From: a virus | Strand: one strand, 5' to 3' | IMG/VR virus record: IMGVR_UViG_3300043331_000996 | Coordinates: 1 to 21,360 of that record | DNA length: 21,360 bases | Shown: positions 1-5,670 of the stretch, piece after piece | Layout: each line of letters begins with the position of its first letter | Numbering within the stretch: position 1 is the first letter of the stretch | Made by a program: the position numbers and the translations under genes | The notes under the pieces: generated by a model | What the model was told of the DNA's origin: nothing | Databases searched by the model: none | The model's input: only the letters and a program-made list of their open reading frames with translations

Positions 1-54
1 GGGCAGTTCGCCACGCAGGATCTTGGCAAACACATTGTTGCTATCGTACGCCAT
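1..54 (-). CDS. HIT-family (histidine triad) protein, N-terminal fragment, host gene
   Basis: Only the first 18 codons lie in the window. They read MAYDSNNVFAKILRGELP, which matches the start of bacterial HIT-family nucleotide hydrolases/transferases, whose N-terminus typically reads N-x-F-x-K-I-x-x-G-E-x-P. The catalytic HxHxH triad would lie beyond the left edge and cannot be checked. The start is the ATG at 54-52, preceded on the minus strand by AGAGGA at a good ribosome-binding distance. The gene reads away from the integrase, so it is taken as host chromosome flanking the prophage. The short match is characteristic, but identification rests on 18 residues. Confidence 0.75.
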   Translation of the reverse strand, partial: MAYDSNNVFAKILRGELP

Positions 55-125
55 GGCATGTCCTCTACACGCTGCCGGCGTGTTAATGGTTTGATAACAG
101 CGCCGGCCCAAATTCCCCAGCAGAA
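55..125. other. Host/prophage boundary spacer
   Basis: These 71 bases separate the host HIT gene start from the integrase stop codon. The spacer holds the HIT ribosome-binding site (complement of about 61-66) and a small inverted repeat, ACACGC (67-72) with GCGTGT (78-83) around a 5-base loop. No tRNA or T-tracted terminator is visible. The left attachment site should lie here or in the 3' end of the integrase gene, but its core cannot be defined without the right end of the prophage. Confidence 0.4.
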
Positions 126-1229
126 TCAATCGTCCAGCCTCTGTTTACCACTCCGCCCCGAGGGTCGTTTACCACTCGGCGTTCTTTTCCCGTTCTGTTC
201 CAGCTTCAGAATGGCGGCCTTGGCCAACCGCTTCTGATCGGCCGCCTTGGTATAGCGCTGCACCTCGGCCAGCGACTTGTGTCCGGTAACGGACATAATC
301 TCGTGCTCGCTGCAGCCAGCGTCCGCCAGGTCGCGCGCCGCCACCTTTCGCAGCCCGTGCATCACGCAATCGTCCGGCAGCCCGGCATTCTCGATCGCGT
401 CGGCAAACCACGGGCTCAAACCCTCCCCGTCGAAACTCCCCCCGTCCGCCTTGGTGAGCAGGCTCATATGTCCCTGCTCGCCGCGGCCCAGCTCGGCCAT
501 CAGCTCCCTGTGCTCAGCAACCCACAGCTCCGCGCCTGTCTTCTGTTGCACCACGCGGATCATGCCGCCGCGGCGATGCGCGCGCGTCATGGCGGCAAGA
601 TCCCCGCAGCGCTGTCCGGTGTAGCGGGCCAGCGCATAGGCGCGACGCTGCATGGTGCCGGCGGGCCAGCGGTGCTCAAAAGCCATTAGCTCCTCCGGCG
701 TCCAGGCCCGGTGCTCGCCCAGCCTGAACAGTTTGATGCGCAGGGCGGGATTATCATCGCGGTGCTCGTTGTCGACCGCGAAGGCCATCAGCGTGCGCGC
801 CACGCTCACGACCATGTTGGCCATGCCGGGCGTCTCGGAGCGCGCATCGCGCCACTTCTTGATGTGCTTGCGCCTAATCAGCGCGACAGGCCTCTGCCCG
901 CCCTTCTTGATCAGCCAGCCGAGCACGTAGCCGTAAACACGTTTCGATGCAGGCTTCAGACCGCGCCACTCGGGCGAGGCCTGATATTCCAGGATCAGCG
1001 CACCCATGGATTGCGGCGGGTAGACGGCAGGATTCTCGACCAGCGGCGCCTTGGGCTCGCTGGCGGCCTTGGCCTCATGATAGGCCGCCATCCATTCCTC
1101 GGAATGCGCCTTGCCCGGCAGACGCCAATAGCGGCCGTTGCGGCGGAAGTACCAGTAGGCCCGGCCGTGCCGGTCGCGCTGCTCCTTGACGTAGGGCAGC
1201 GGCGGAACTTTGCCCATGGCCTCCCCCAT
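126..1229 (-). CDS. int: Tyrosine recombinase / phage integrase
   Basis: This 367-residue protein is a site-specific tyrosine recombinase that would integrate and excise the prophage. The catalytic set is visible: Arg207 in YTGQRCGDL, Lys230 in QQKTG, His291-x-x-Arg294 in MHGLRK, His317 in TGHKS, and the nucleophile Tyr326 in EVQRYTKA. Residues about 70-165 form the usual core-binding, SAM-like domain, and the first 45 residues (DRHGRAYWYFRRNGRYWRL) resemble the N-terminal DNA-binding segment of Rhizobiales phage integrases. A basic tail follows residue 345. The ATG overlaps the stop of the upstream gene as TGATG, so it is the last gene of the leftward operon; an internal ATG at residue 5 is an alternative start. 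It lies directly beside the host HIT gene, as expected for an integrase at a prophage end. Confidence 0.95.
   Translation of the reverse strand: MGEAMGKVPPLPYVKEQRDRHGRAYWYFRRNGRYWRLPGKAHSEEWMAAYHEAKAASEPKAPLVENPAVYPPQSMGALILEYQASPEWRGLKPASKRVYGYVLGWLIKKGGQRPVALIRRKHIKKWRDARSETPGMANMVVSVARTLMAFAVDNEHRDDNPALRIKLFRLGEHRAWTPEELMAFEHRWPAGTMQRRAYALARYTGQRCGDLAAMTRAHRRGGMIRVVQQKTGAELWVAEHRELMAELGRGEQGHMSLLTKADGGSFDGEGLSPWFADAIENAGLPDDCVMHGLRKVAARDLADAGCSEHEIMSVTGHKSLAEVQRYTKAADQKRLAKAAILKLEQNGKRTPSGKRPSGRSGKQRLDD
143..178. repeat. 11-bp direct repeat at the integrase 3' end
   Basis: GTTTACCACTC occurs at 143-153 and again at 168-178, a centre-to-centre spacing of 25 bases. It encodes part of the basic integrase tail (SGK...SGK on the minus strand). 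The position close to the presumed attL makes an integrase or excisionase arm-binding role conceivable, but simple duplication within the tail is an equal explanation. Confidence 0.5.
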
Positions 1230-1432
1230 CAGTCGTCATCCCACGGGTTGGGGGCTGAGACTGGCACGGCCTCGGGCGTGCCGGGAATGACCAAAATGCT
1301 GCCGTCGGGTTCGATTCGCACAGCCGCGATGGCCATGTTCGCCTTTCGTGCCGCCTTGATAACACGCACCACGTCCTTTTCCCGGAAGCGCGCGGGACCA
1401 CGTACGGCTCTGGCTGCACGCTCTTGGGTCAT
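1229..1432 (-). CDS. Small conserved phage protein upstream of the integrase
   Basis: A 67-residue protein. Its middle, VVRVIKAARKANMAIAAVRI, continues into EPDGSILVIPGTP, and the protein ends NPWDDD. This resembles small hypothetical proteins often found immediately upstream of integrases in Rhizobiales prophages (recalled, not searched). The pattern of a helix then two short strands around a DG turn would fit a small alpha/beta fold. No catalytic motif is visible. It is coupled on both sides: its start overlaps the previous gene's stop as ATGA, and its stop overlaps the integrase start as TGATG. A role with the integrase, such as recombination directionality, is inference from position only. 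Confidence 0.75.
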   Translation of the reverse strand: MTQERAARAVRGPARFREKDVVRVIKAARKANMAIAAVRIEPDGSILVIPGTPEAVPVSAPNPWDDD

Positions 1433-1713
1433 TGTCGCCGCTTGGCATTATGACGATTGTGTTGGTGCTTCGCGAATCCAGTTCGATAAGCCAAGGGCGG
1501 CAAATTTGGATCTTCGTTATTGCCCCCGCCGTTCAGGAACCGCTCAAGCTCGCTGACGCGGATGCCTAAAGCTAGCATGCCGAGGCGGACGGCCTTTAGG
1601 CGCCCGGCCTTGATGTGCCGACGAACGGTTTTGACGGAAAGGCCCAAGTATTTCGCCGATTCGGGAAGTCGAAGGGCCGGGTCAGGATTTGTAACGCTCG
1701 GTCGATTTCTCAT
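1429..1713 (-). CDS. Excisionase/AlpA-like helix-turn-helix protein
   Basis: A 94-residue DNA-binding protein with a MerR-type, HTH_17-like domain at residues about 12-60: LRLPESAKYLGLSVKTVRRH followed by IKAGRLKAVRLG and a closing VSELERFL helix. This is the usual pattern of excisionases and AlpA-like regulators. The C-terminal 30 residues are polar and Asn/His/Arg-rich, with no recognised domain. Its place two genes upstream of the integrase in the same coupled operon supports an excisionase (recombination directionality) role, but a transcription regulator is also possible. Its stop overlaps the next start by ATGA. Confidence 0.8.
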   Translation of the reverse strand: MRNRPSVTNPDPALRLPESAKYLGLSVKTVRRHIKAGRLKAVRLGMLALGIRVSELERFLNGGGNNEDPNLPPLAYRTGFAKHQHNRHNAKRRQ

Positions 1714-1717
1714 CGGC

Positions 1718-1948
1718 TCACACGTTCCACCCTTCCGCCGCGGCCAGCTTCATCAACGCATCCGCAATCGCCTGCATCCGGGCAATCTCGGCATCCGCAA
1801 AGGCGCGGCTCATGCGCTGATCCTGCACCAGACGCGGGTAGACCCGCTTTCGCTGCACTACCTCCCGCTCCGCGCACTTGATGAGCTCGAGGAGGGAGTA
1901 GCGCCGCCGCTGCGGCGCCCCCACGTCCATCGTGTCCTGAATAGCCAT
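1718..1948 (-). CDS. Small phage protein, unknown function
   Basis: A 76-residue protein starting MAIQDTMDVG. The start is set by the TGATG overlap with the preceding gene at 1948; an upstream in-frame ATG at 1996 would run far into that gene and is less likely. The core, EREVVQRKRVYPRLVQDQRM then ADAEIARMQAIADAL, is a helical charged segment seen in small hypothetical proteins of alphaproteobacterial phages (recalled similarity). No membrane segment or metal site is visible. Four bases separate its stop from the start codon of the HTH gene. Confidence 0.7.
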   Translation of the reverse strand: MAIQDTMDVGAPQRRRYSLLELIKCAEREVVQRKRVYPRLVQDQRMSRAFADAEIARMQAIADALMKLAAAEGWNV

Positions 1949-2376
1949 CACGCAATCCCGGAGAGATGCACGCTCGCCCACAGCAGCGCGAGCCACGCGA
2001 CCGCCATGGCCCCGCTGCCGCGGCCGTTGGCGTAGCGAGAGAGATGATCCATCATGCTGCTGCCATGCGCCGGCCGGTCCATGTCCTCGACCACAGCCGG
2101 GAACCGCTCTGGCACCTCGAATGCCGGCTGGCTTGCCGGTGTCGTGCGGGCGGCCGGCGGCGCCTCCTCCACCATGTGATAGCGGTTCGGATACCAGGCG
2201 CGCTCCTTGAACAGCTCCGCCTTTTCCTGATGCTCGATCTCCTGCGCCTCGATCAGCGTGGTGCAGTAGGCCACTACCTCGGCCGTGATCTGCCCGCCGT
2301 CGAGGCCGGTGATGCGCGAGAGCTTGTAGCCGCCCTTGGGGGCCTTATCCAAAACGAAACCGATTGCCGGTGTCAT
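1948..2376 (-). CDS. Unknown phage protein with a C-terminal membrane segment
   Basis: About 142 residues from the ATG at 2376, or 145 from the ATG at 2385. The ribosome-binding sequence GAAAGAGG abuts the 2385 ATG directly but sits about 9 bases from the 2376 ATG, so the inner start is preferred although the outer ATG makes an ATGA overlap with the upstream gene. The N-terminal third (GFVLDKAPKGGYKLSRITGL) looks like a small folded domain, the middle is Pro/Ala-rich, and the last 20 residues (GAMAVAWLALLWASVHLSGI) form a single hydrophobic helix with almost nothing beyond it. This suggests a tail-anchored inner-membrane protein. Function is not recognised. Confidence 0.65.
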   Translation of the reverse strand: MTPAIGFVLDKAPKGGYKLSRITGLDGGQITAEVVAYCTTLIEAQEIEHQEKAELFKERAWYPNRYHMVEEAPPAARTTPASQPAFEVPERFPAVVEDMDRPAHGSSMMDHLSRYANGRGSGAMAVAWLALLWASVHLSGIA

Positions 2377-2381
2377 GATGC

Positions 2382-2609
2382 TCATCCTCTTTCAGCACCC
2401 CCCAAGGCCCCGAAAGAAAGCAGCGGCCGAAGTTTTGCAGTTGACCGGCTCCGGCCGCCAATTCCAAAGACAAACTCCCAGCGGTGCGTAGCCTTGCGTC
2501 CAGCCTCCCAGCCTTGCTGAGCCTTCAGCTCCATCGGCCTGTTCGGCTTCACGCGCTTACGCGGGGTCCCCTTTCTCGTCGGCGGGGAAGGCCCCCGCCT
2601 GGCCATCAC
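2382..2609 (-). CDS. Small basic protein, unknown function
   Basis: A 75-residue, very basic protein (MMARRGPSPPTRKGTPRKRV at the N-terminus) with no recognised domain. Its reality rests mainly on coupling: its start overlaps the upstream stop by ATGA at 2606-2609, and its end falls immediately before the next gene with a shared ribosome-binding site. Amino acid composition alone would not distinguish it from a chance open frame in GC-rich DNA. Nucleic-acid binding would be a guess from charge. Confidence 0.5.
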   Translation of the reverse strand: MMARRGPSPPTRKGTPRKRVKPNRPMELKAQQGWEAGRKATHRWEFVFGIGGRSRSTAKLRPLLSFGALGGAERG

Positions 2610-2968
2610 GGCGCCTTGCCGCGATTCTTCTCACGCCATGCGTCCATGGCGTCGCCCAGGGCACGCGCATTGGCGGCCTGCAACGGACGGTCATGCTCAT
2701 GGGCGTTGGCCCAGAAGCGCACCAGCATGCCGCTGAGCGGGTCTGACGCCCGCAGAACGAATGTCGGCTCGGCCTGCCCGGCAGGAGACGGCGAACTGCC
2801 CAGCTGCGCCTCATCGGACAGATCGGCGCGGCGAGCAGGAAACGGCCAGTCTTTGCGATCCTCATGCCGCAGCGCCGTCTTGGCCTCAGCTGCATAGGCG
2901 TTCGATGGGTGGTTGCCCTTGCGGATGCGTGCCGGCTTGACGGGCGGAAGCTTGCGTTTGGCTCTCAC
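2606..2968 (-). CDS. Unknown phage protein
   Basis: A 120-residue protein with a basic N-terminus (MRAKRKLPPVKPARIRKG) and a helical C-terminal half (LSGMLVRFWANAHEHDRPLQ, then NARALGDAMDAWREKNRGKA). No domain is recognised and no membrane segment or Cys motif is visible. ATGA overlaps on both sides place it firmly in the leftward operon. Confidence 0.6.
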   Translation of the reverse strand: MRAKRKLPPVKPARIRKGNHPSNAYAAEAKTALRHEDRKDWPFPARRADLSDEAQLGSSPSPAGQAEPTFVLRASDPLSGMLVRFWANAHEHDRPLQAANARALGDAMDAWREKNRGKAP

Positions 2969-3429
2969 TGCAGCCTCGCGCGCTTGATTGCCTCGATCTC
3001 CGTACCGGCAATGGGAAGCATCTCGCAGATGGCGTTGAACTGGTGCTCCAGCAGCGTCCGGCGTACCTCATCGCTCACCTGATGCCCGGCTGCCCATAGG
3101 GCCATGAGATAGGCCAGTGCGCTGCCCTGGACGACAGGATGGAGACCCCCGAGCGTGAGCCTGAGATGGCCGACAAGCCGCTCGTGCTGATCCTCCCAAT
3201 CGGCCGGTGGCGGCCCGATCTCTCGCGTCGTCGCATCCACGCGCACGACGGTCTGGGGCAGCAGCTCGCGTTCAAAGGCGGCCAGCGCCTCCGGATCGTG
3301 CGTCTGCGGCGATACCGTGCGTATCCAGGCCTTCACAGGCACGCCATGGTCGCTCGTACCCTCCCAGACGCGGCAGGGAATGCCGTCGACGTCCTCGATG
3401 GTGCCGGTCGACTCAATCGTCAGCTTCAT
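2965..3429 (-). CDS. Conserved phage early protein, unknown function
   Basis: A 154-residue protein. The N-terminus, MKLTIESTGTIEDVDGIPCR followed by VWEGTSDHGVPVKAWI, strongly resembles a small beta-rich module that recurs in early-region proteins of alphaproteobacterial phages (ITIEST...VWEG...G(I/V)PV; recalled, not searched). The segment ending AAFERELL is the usual close of that module. The second half, about 75-150, is helical and of unknown role. ATGA overlaps join it to both neighbours. Confidence 0.7.
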   Translation of the reverse strand: MKLTIESTGTIEDVDGIPCRVWEGTSDHGVPVKAWIRTVSPQTHDPEALAAFERELLPQTVVRVDATTREIGPPPADWEDQHERLVGHLRLTLGGLHPVVQGSALAYLMALWAAGHQVSDEVRRTLLEHQFNAICEMLPIAGTEIEAIKRARLQ

Positions 3430-3812
3430 GCCGCTTCCCTCACATCGTCCAGGACCGCGCCTACCAGCTTGTCGTCCACGATGCGGTCGATCAGCAGGCG
3501 CACCAGCGCGTTGACGTGCAGGCCGCGCGCTTCCGCGTCCGGTTGCAGGGATTGCAGCACCTCGGTGTAGAAGACGACCGTGCGCCGGTCCGCGATCTCC
3601 GCATGGGCGATCCGTCTGAGCGCGTTATCCTCGTGCAGCTCACAGCCGTCGTCGCGATAGCGCGGCTCGTGCCCGCGCACTGCGCACTGGCCGGGGACCT
3701 GGCGGCGGACGCGGCCCCGCCAGTGATGGTCCTGGAACGGCGCCAGGAACCATGCGCAACAGCCGCAGGTGCCGGAGCGGATGCGATTGAAGCAGGTGGG
3801 ATCGGCTCTCAT
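3426..3812 (-). CDS. Cys-rich phage protein with possible zinc site, unknown function
   Basis: A 128-residue protein. Residues 16-60 hold C16-G-C18-C19, C43, C57 and H60 in a layout (CxCC...W...C...CxxH) like small Cys-rich zinc modules found in phage hypothetical proteins; metal binding is inferred. The C-terminal half (ARGLHVNALVRLLIDRIVDD) is helical and resembles the helices of ribbon-helix-helix-type proteins, without a clear strand. The start overlaps the upstream stop as ATGA at 3809-3812, and the stop is similarly coupled to the next gene. Confidence 0.6.
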   Translation of the reverse strand: MRADPTCFNRIRSGTCGCCAWFLAPFQDHHWRGRVRRQVPGQCAVRGHEPRYRDDGCELHEDNALRRIAHAEIADRRTVVFYTEVLQSLQPDAEARGLHVNALVRLLIDRIVDDKLVGAVLDDVREAA

Positions 3813-4381
3813 GCAGCCGTCCTCATCTGCTGCCGGCCGCTCTTGCAGCTCGCCTTCACCGTCTCGATGAACTCCTCGGGATCGGCACCCGGCACGATCT
3901 CCTCGCAGATGACGTGCAGCACCTTGTCGAACAGCACGGCCATCTCGTCCGACATGGTGGCCGTGAAGCGTACCGACTTGGCCGTGCGCTCCACGAACTC
4001 TCCCGTCCGCGGATCGTAGGCCACGCCGACGTAGCCGTCCCGCGCACGCAGCCCGATGGCCAGCGCCTTGCCCGCCGCCTCAGCCGTCGCCATCGTGAGC
4101 TTGCCGACGTGCACGCGGCGCTCGTCGAAGTGGTCGGCGCGGATCAGTAGATATTGCTTCAGCGCCTGCCATGTCGGCAGGATGATGCCGGCGCGCTGGT
4201 TGTCATGGGCGTAGTGGCACATTGCGTGAAAGAGATTGTTCTGGTGCACCGAGCGCTTGTGCGTGATCTTCGCCGCGCACTCCTCGCCCGCCTGGAACGT
4301 CCTCTCGGCCAGCTCCAGGTCGAGCCTGGTCGCCGTCTGATAGGTGCCGCCGCCGCGGTAGATGAGCCGCTGTTCGAGCAT
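3809..4381 (-). CDS. DUF1367/NinB-like phage protein
   Basis: A 190-residue protein starting MLEQRLIYRG, chosen because this ATG overlaps the preceding stop as TGATG and has AGAGG about 8 bases upstream; a longer open frame to 4531 would bury the previous gene. Residues 40-58 (THKRSVHQNNLFHAMCHYA) and 135-164 (KSVRFTATMSDEMAVLFDKV then LHVICEEIVPG) follow the pattern of DUF1367 proteins: (R/K)xxxxxxKFxAL, then KS(I/V)xF..MxxxxFxxxxxxVxxxxxxxxxPG. The first segment is also reminiscent of lambda NinB/Orf recombination mediators. A role in phage recombination or replication is therefore possible but not shown. Confidence 0.6.
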   Translation of the reverse strand: MLEQRLIYRGGGTYQTATRLDLELAERTFQAGEECAAKITHKRSVHQNNLFHAMCHYAHDNQRAGIILPTWQALKQYLLIRADHFDERRVHVGKLTMATAEAAGKALAIGLRARDGYVGVAYDPRTGEFVERTAKSVRFTATMSDEMAVLFDKVLHVICEEIVPGADPEEFIETVKASCKSGRQQMRTAA

Positions 4382-4647
4382 CAGTGCAGCCTCTGCTGGC
4401 ACGCCAACTTGATGGAGCGCGGGTCGTCCGGCCGGCCGGCTGTGGTGACGATGATTGATCGCCCACACAGCAGGCAGCGCACGGCATAAAGGCCGCAGCG
4501 CTTGGCCGGGTAGGGCAGTTGCACGGTGCACCCCAGCTTCCCATTGGTCTCGTCGAGGTCGATGCCGTTGGGATATTCAGGATTGGGCGCGCATTGCGGC
4601 TCCCGTCCGCGGTCGATCCATTGGATTTGGAACCTGCCGGTCATCAA
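4381..4647 (-). CDS. Small conserved phage protein with Cys pair
   Basis: An 88-residue protein. The C-terminal part, YPAKRCGLYAVRCLLCGRSI then TTAGRPDDPRSIKLAC, matches a small conserved hypothetical found in many proteobacterial prophages (pattern C-G-x-Y-x-x-x-C-x-x-C-G...TTAGRxDDPR; recalled). Cys51, Cys58, Cys61 and Cys83 could hold a metal. The N-terminal part (DRGREPQCAPNPEYPNGIDL) is also typical of these proteins. It overlaps the upstream gene as ATGA and the downstream one as TGATG. Biochemical role unknown. Confidence 0.75.
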   Translation of the reverse strand: MMTGRFQIQWIDRGREPQCAPNPEYPNGIDLDETNGKLGCTVQLPYPAKRCGLYAVRCLLCGRSIIVTTAGRPDDPRSIKLACQQRLH

Positions 4648-5024
4648 TTGTCATGCTCCGGATCGAAATCGAGGCCGCCCTGGTGATCCACATCGAAGCG
4701 GGACTCGAATGCCTTGCAGACTCCATCGAAGTGCTTGAACTCCAGCGCCGCCAGATCCCGCAATTGAAAGACGACGTGCGCGGATAACTCCGTGGCTTCC
4801 TTTTGGGCCTCAAGGCTTGGGAAGTCCTCGCGCTTGGAATAGATATGGATGCCGCCGTCAATCAGCTTGATCACGCCCCAGGTCGGCATGTGGTACTTCC
4901 ACATGCTGCGCTCCTTGGAGACAACGTGCACAACGCCGGCCATGTCGTATTTTTTGAGCACGCCGACGATCTCCGCCATGCACTCGCGATAGTCCTTATT
5001 CTGACGCTCACCCCAACCCATCAT
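4644..5024 (-). CDS. Unknown phage protein
   Basis: A 126-residue protein starting MMGWGERQNKDYRECMAEI. The ATG at 5024 is chosen because it overlaps the stop of the upstream gene fragment as ATGA and follows AGAAGG at a proper distance; the open frame continues to 5159 but that part is out of frame with the upstream gene. The body looks like a soluble alpha/beta protein (GVVHVVSKERSMWKYHMPTW, then IKLIDGGIHIYSKR) with an acidic C-terminus (DFDPEHDN). No family is recognised. Confidence 0.7.
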   Translation of the reverse strand: MMGWGERQNKDYRECMAEIVGVLKKYDMAGVVHVVSKERSMWKYHMPTWGVIKLIDGGIHIYSKREDFPSLEAQKEATELSAHVVFQLRDLAALEFKHFDGVCKAFESRFDVDHQGGLDFDPEHDN

Positions 5025-5131
5025 GCCGCCTTCTTCGCTTGGGGATGCTTGCGTGCGAGCCGCAGAGCTTTGTCCAGCCCGACCAGCGACAGCCACACCT
5101 CCCGGTCGCGCTCGTCGTCCTCGATGCTGCA
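5021..5131 (-). pseudogene. 3' remnant of a leftward phage gene, 5' end missing
   Basis: On the minus strand the frame from 5131 to the TGA at 5023-5021 encodes SIEDDERDREVWLSLVGLDK then ALRLARKHPQAKKAA. It has a protein-like composition and ends in an ATGA overlap with the next gene, as throughout this operon, so it is a genuine gene end. There is no ATG in this frame, and a TGA lies immediately upstream at 5134-5132; a GTG at the VWLSL valine would give only about 25 residues without a spaced ribosome-binding site. The 5' part therefore seems lost at a junction near 5130. Parent family not recognised. Confidence 0.6.
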
Positions 5132-5503
5132 TCACTCCGTCGGATGTACGCACACGCATGCGCTTCGCGGGCCCACGTCATGGTTCACCGCATGATGGAC
5201 GTGATTGAGCAGGAGGAGTGTCCGCACAAGGCGCGAGTGAAGATGGACGCGCTCAAGTGGATGGCCGGCAAGCTCAACCGCGCCGACTTCGGGGATGAGC
5301 CTACTCAGCCGGGTGTGTCGGTGACCATCAACAATGATGGTGGCTCAGCCCTGATGGAGGAGATCAGGCAGCGCCTGGCCCGCAAGCGGCAGGCCCTCTC
5401 AGGCAAAAGCATGCTTTCCGGGACCGGGGGGCCGGTTGAGAGCCGGGGGGCGGGGGAGGGGGAGGGGGCCACTCGACCTCCCGCTCTATCCTCGGACGCG
5501 TGA
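5132..5503 (+). pseudogene. Terminase small subunit, N-terminally truncated
   Basis: In the plus frame ending at 5503, SLRRMYAHACASRAHVMVHR then MMDVIEQEECPHKARVKMDA and LKWMAGKLNRADFGDE follow the C-terminal half of small terminase subunits of the HTH type: xxYAxAxxxxAxxxxxxIxxI...(R)xDAxKWxxxKLxxxxYGD. The N-terminal helix-turn-helix that recognises the packaging site should precede this, but the sequence upstream of about 5130 instead belongs to the opposite-strand gene fragment. In-frame ATGs at 5144 and 5180 could start a product of 119 or fewer residues, neither with a good ribosome-binding site. The C-terminal 35 residues are low-complexity Gly/Glu/Pro sequence from a G-rich tract. It sits just upstream of the packaging and portal genes, as expected. 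Confidence 0.65.
5445..5468 (+). other. G-quadruplex-like tract at the terminase small subunit 3' end
   Basis: Four G runs of 6, 5, 5 and 5 bases are separated by single C, A and A bases, with another six-G run at 5426-5431. This fits the canonical G4 pattern with one-base loops. It lies near the end of the small terminase gene. In P22 the packaging (pac) site lies inside the small terminase gene, so a packaging or regulatory role is conceivable but unproven. Confidence 0.6.
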
Positions 5504-5658
5504 GCCCTGCAGAAAACCCACGCGCGCGTGGGGTCTGTGAGAGGTGGAGGGGATGGAGCCGTGAGGGGGCGCCGCATCAGTATAAGCGCCGCAAGCGACG
5601 CTTGAAGCAGGCTGTCACATTCAGTGTCAAGATGGCCCGGTATGCCACGGGTTTCTGA
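5500..5658 (+). CDS. Small basic protein, possible upstream part of an interrupted gene
   Basis: A 52-residue frame starting at GTG 5500, which overlaps the terminase stop as GTGA. It contains a strongly basic stretch (HQYKRRKRRLKQAVTFSVK) and ends MARYATGF before TGA 5656. The frame stays open through 5671-6018 apart from that single TGA, and MARYATG is identical to the first seven residues of the protein at 10026. Two readings are possible: a separate small basic protein, or an interrupted gene whose own start is the ATG at 5632. No Shine-Dalgarno sequence precedes the GTG. Function unknown. Confidence 0.4.
   Translation: MSPAENPRARGVCERWRGWSREGAPHQYKRRKRRLKQAVTFSVKMARYATGF
5513..5532 (-). 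terminator. Candidate intrinsic terminator, leftward
   Basis: The 16-base palindrome at 5517-5532 (CCCACGCG/CGCGTGGG) forms a stem of at least six pairs with a CGCG loop. Read on the minus strand it is followed directly by TTTTCT (complement of 5511-5516). No T tract follows on the plus strand. It would stop leftward transcripts before the early operon. It lies inside a small rightward frame, so it could also be coincidental. Confidence 0.4.
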
Positions 5659-5670
5659 ACGGGGGATGGA

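Noticed and set aside
67-83. Terminator after the integrase
   Set aside because: The ACACGC/GCGTGT hairpin has no T tract in either direction and lies next to the host gene's ribosome-binding site.
711-1556. 281-codon open frame on the plus strand
   Set aside because: It is antisense to the integrase and two coupled small genes, all with recognisable protein sequence.
5024-5159. N-terminal extension of the 4644-5024 protein to ATG 5159
   Set aside because: The extension is Arg/Gly-rich and out of frame with the protein-like remnant ending at 5021; the ATG at 5024 has ATGA coupling and a good ribosome-binding site.
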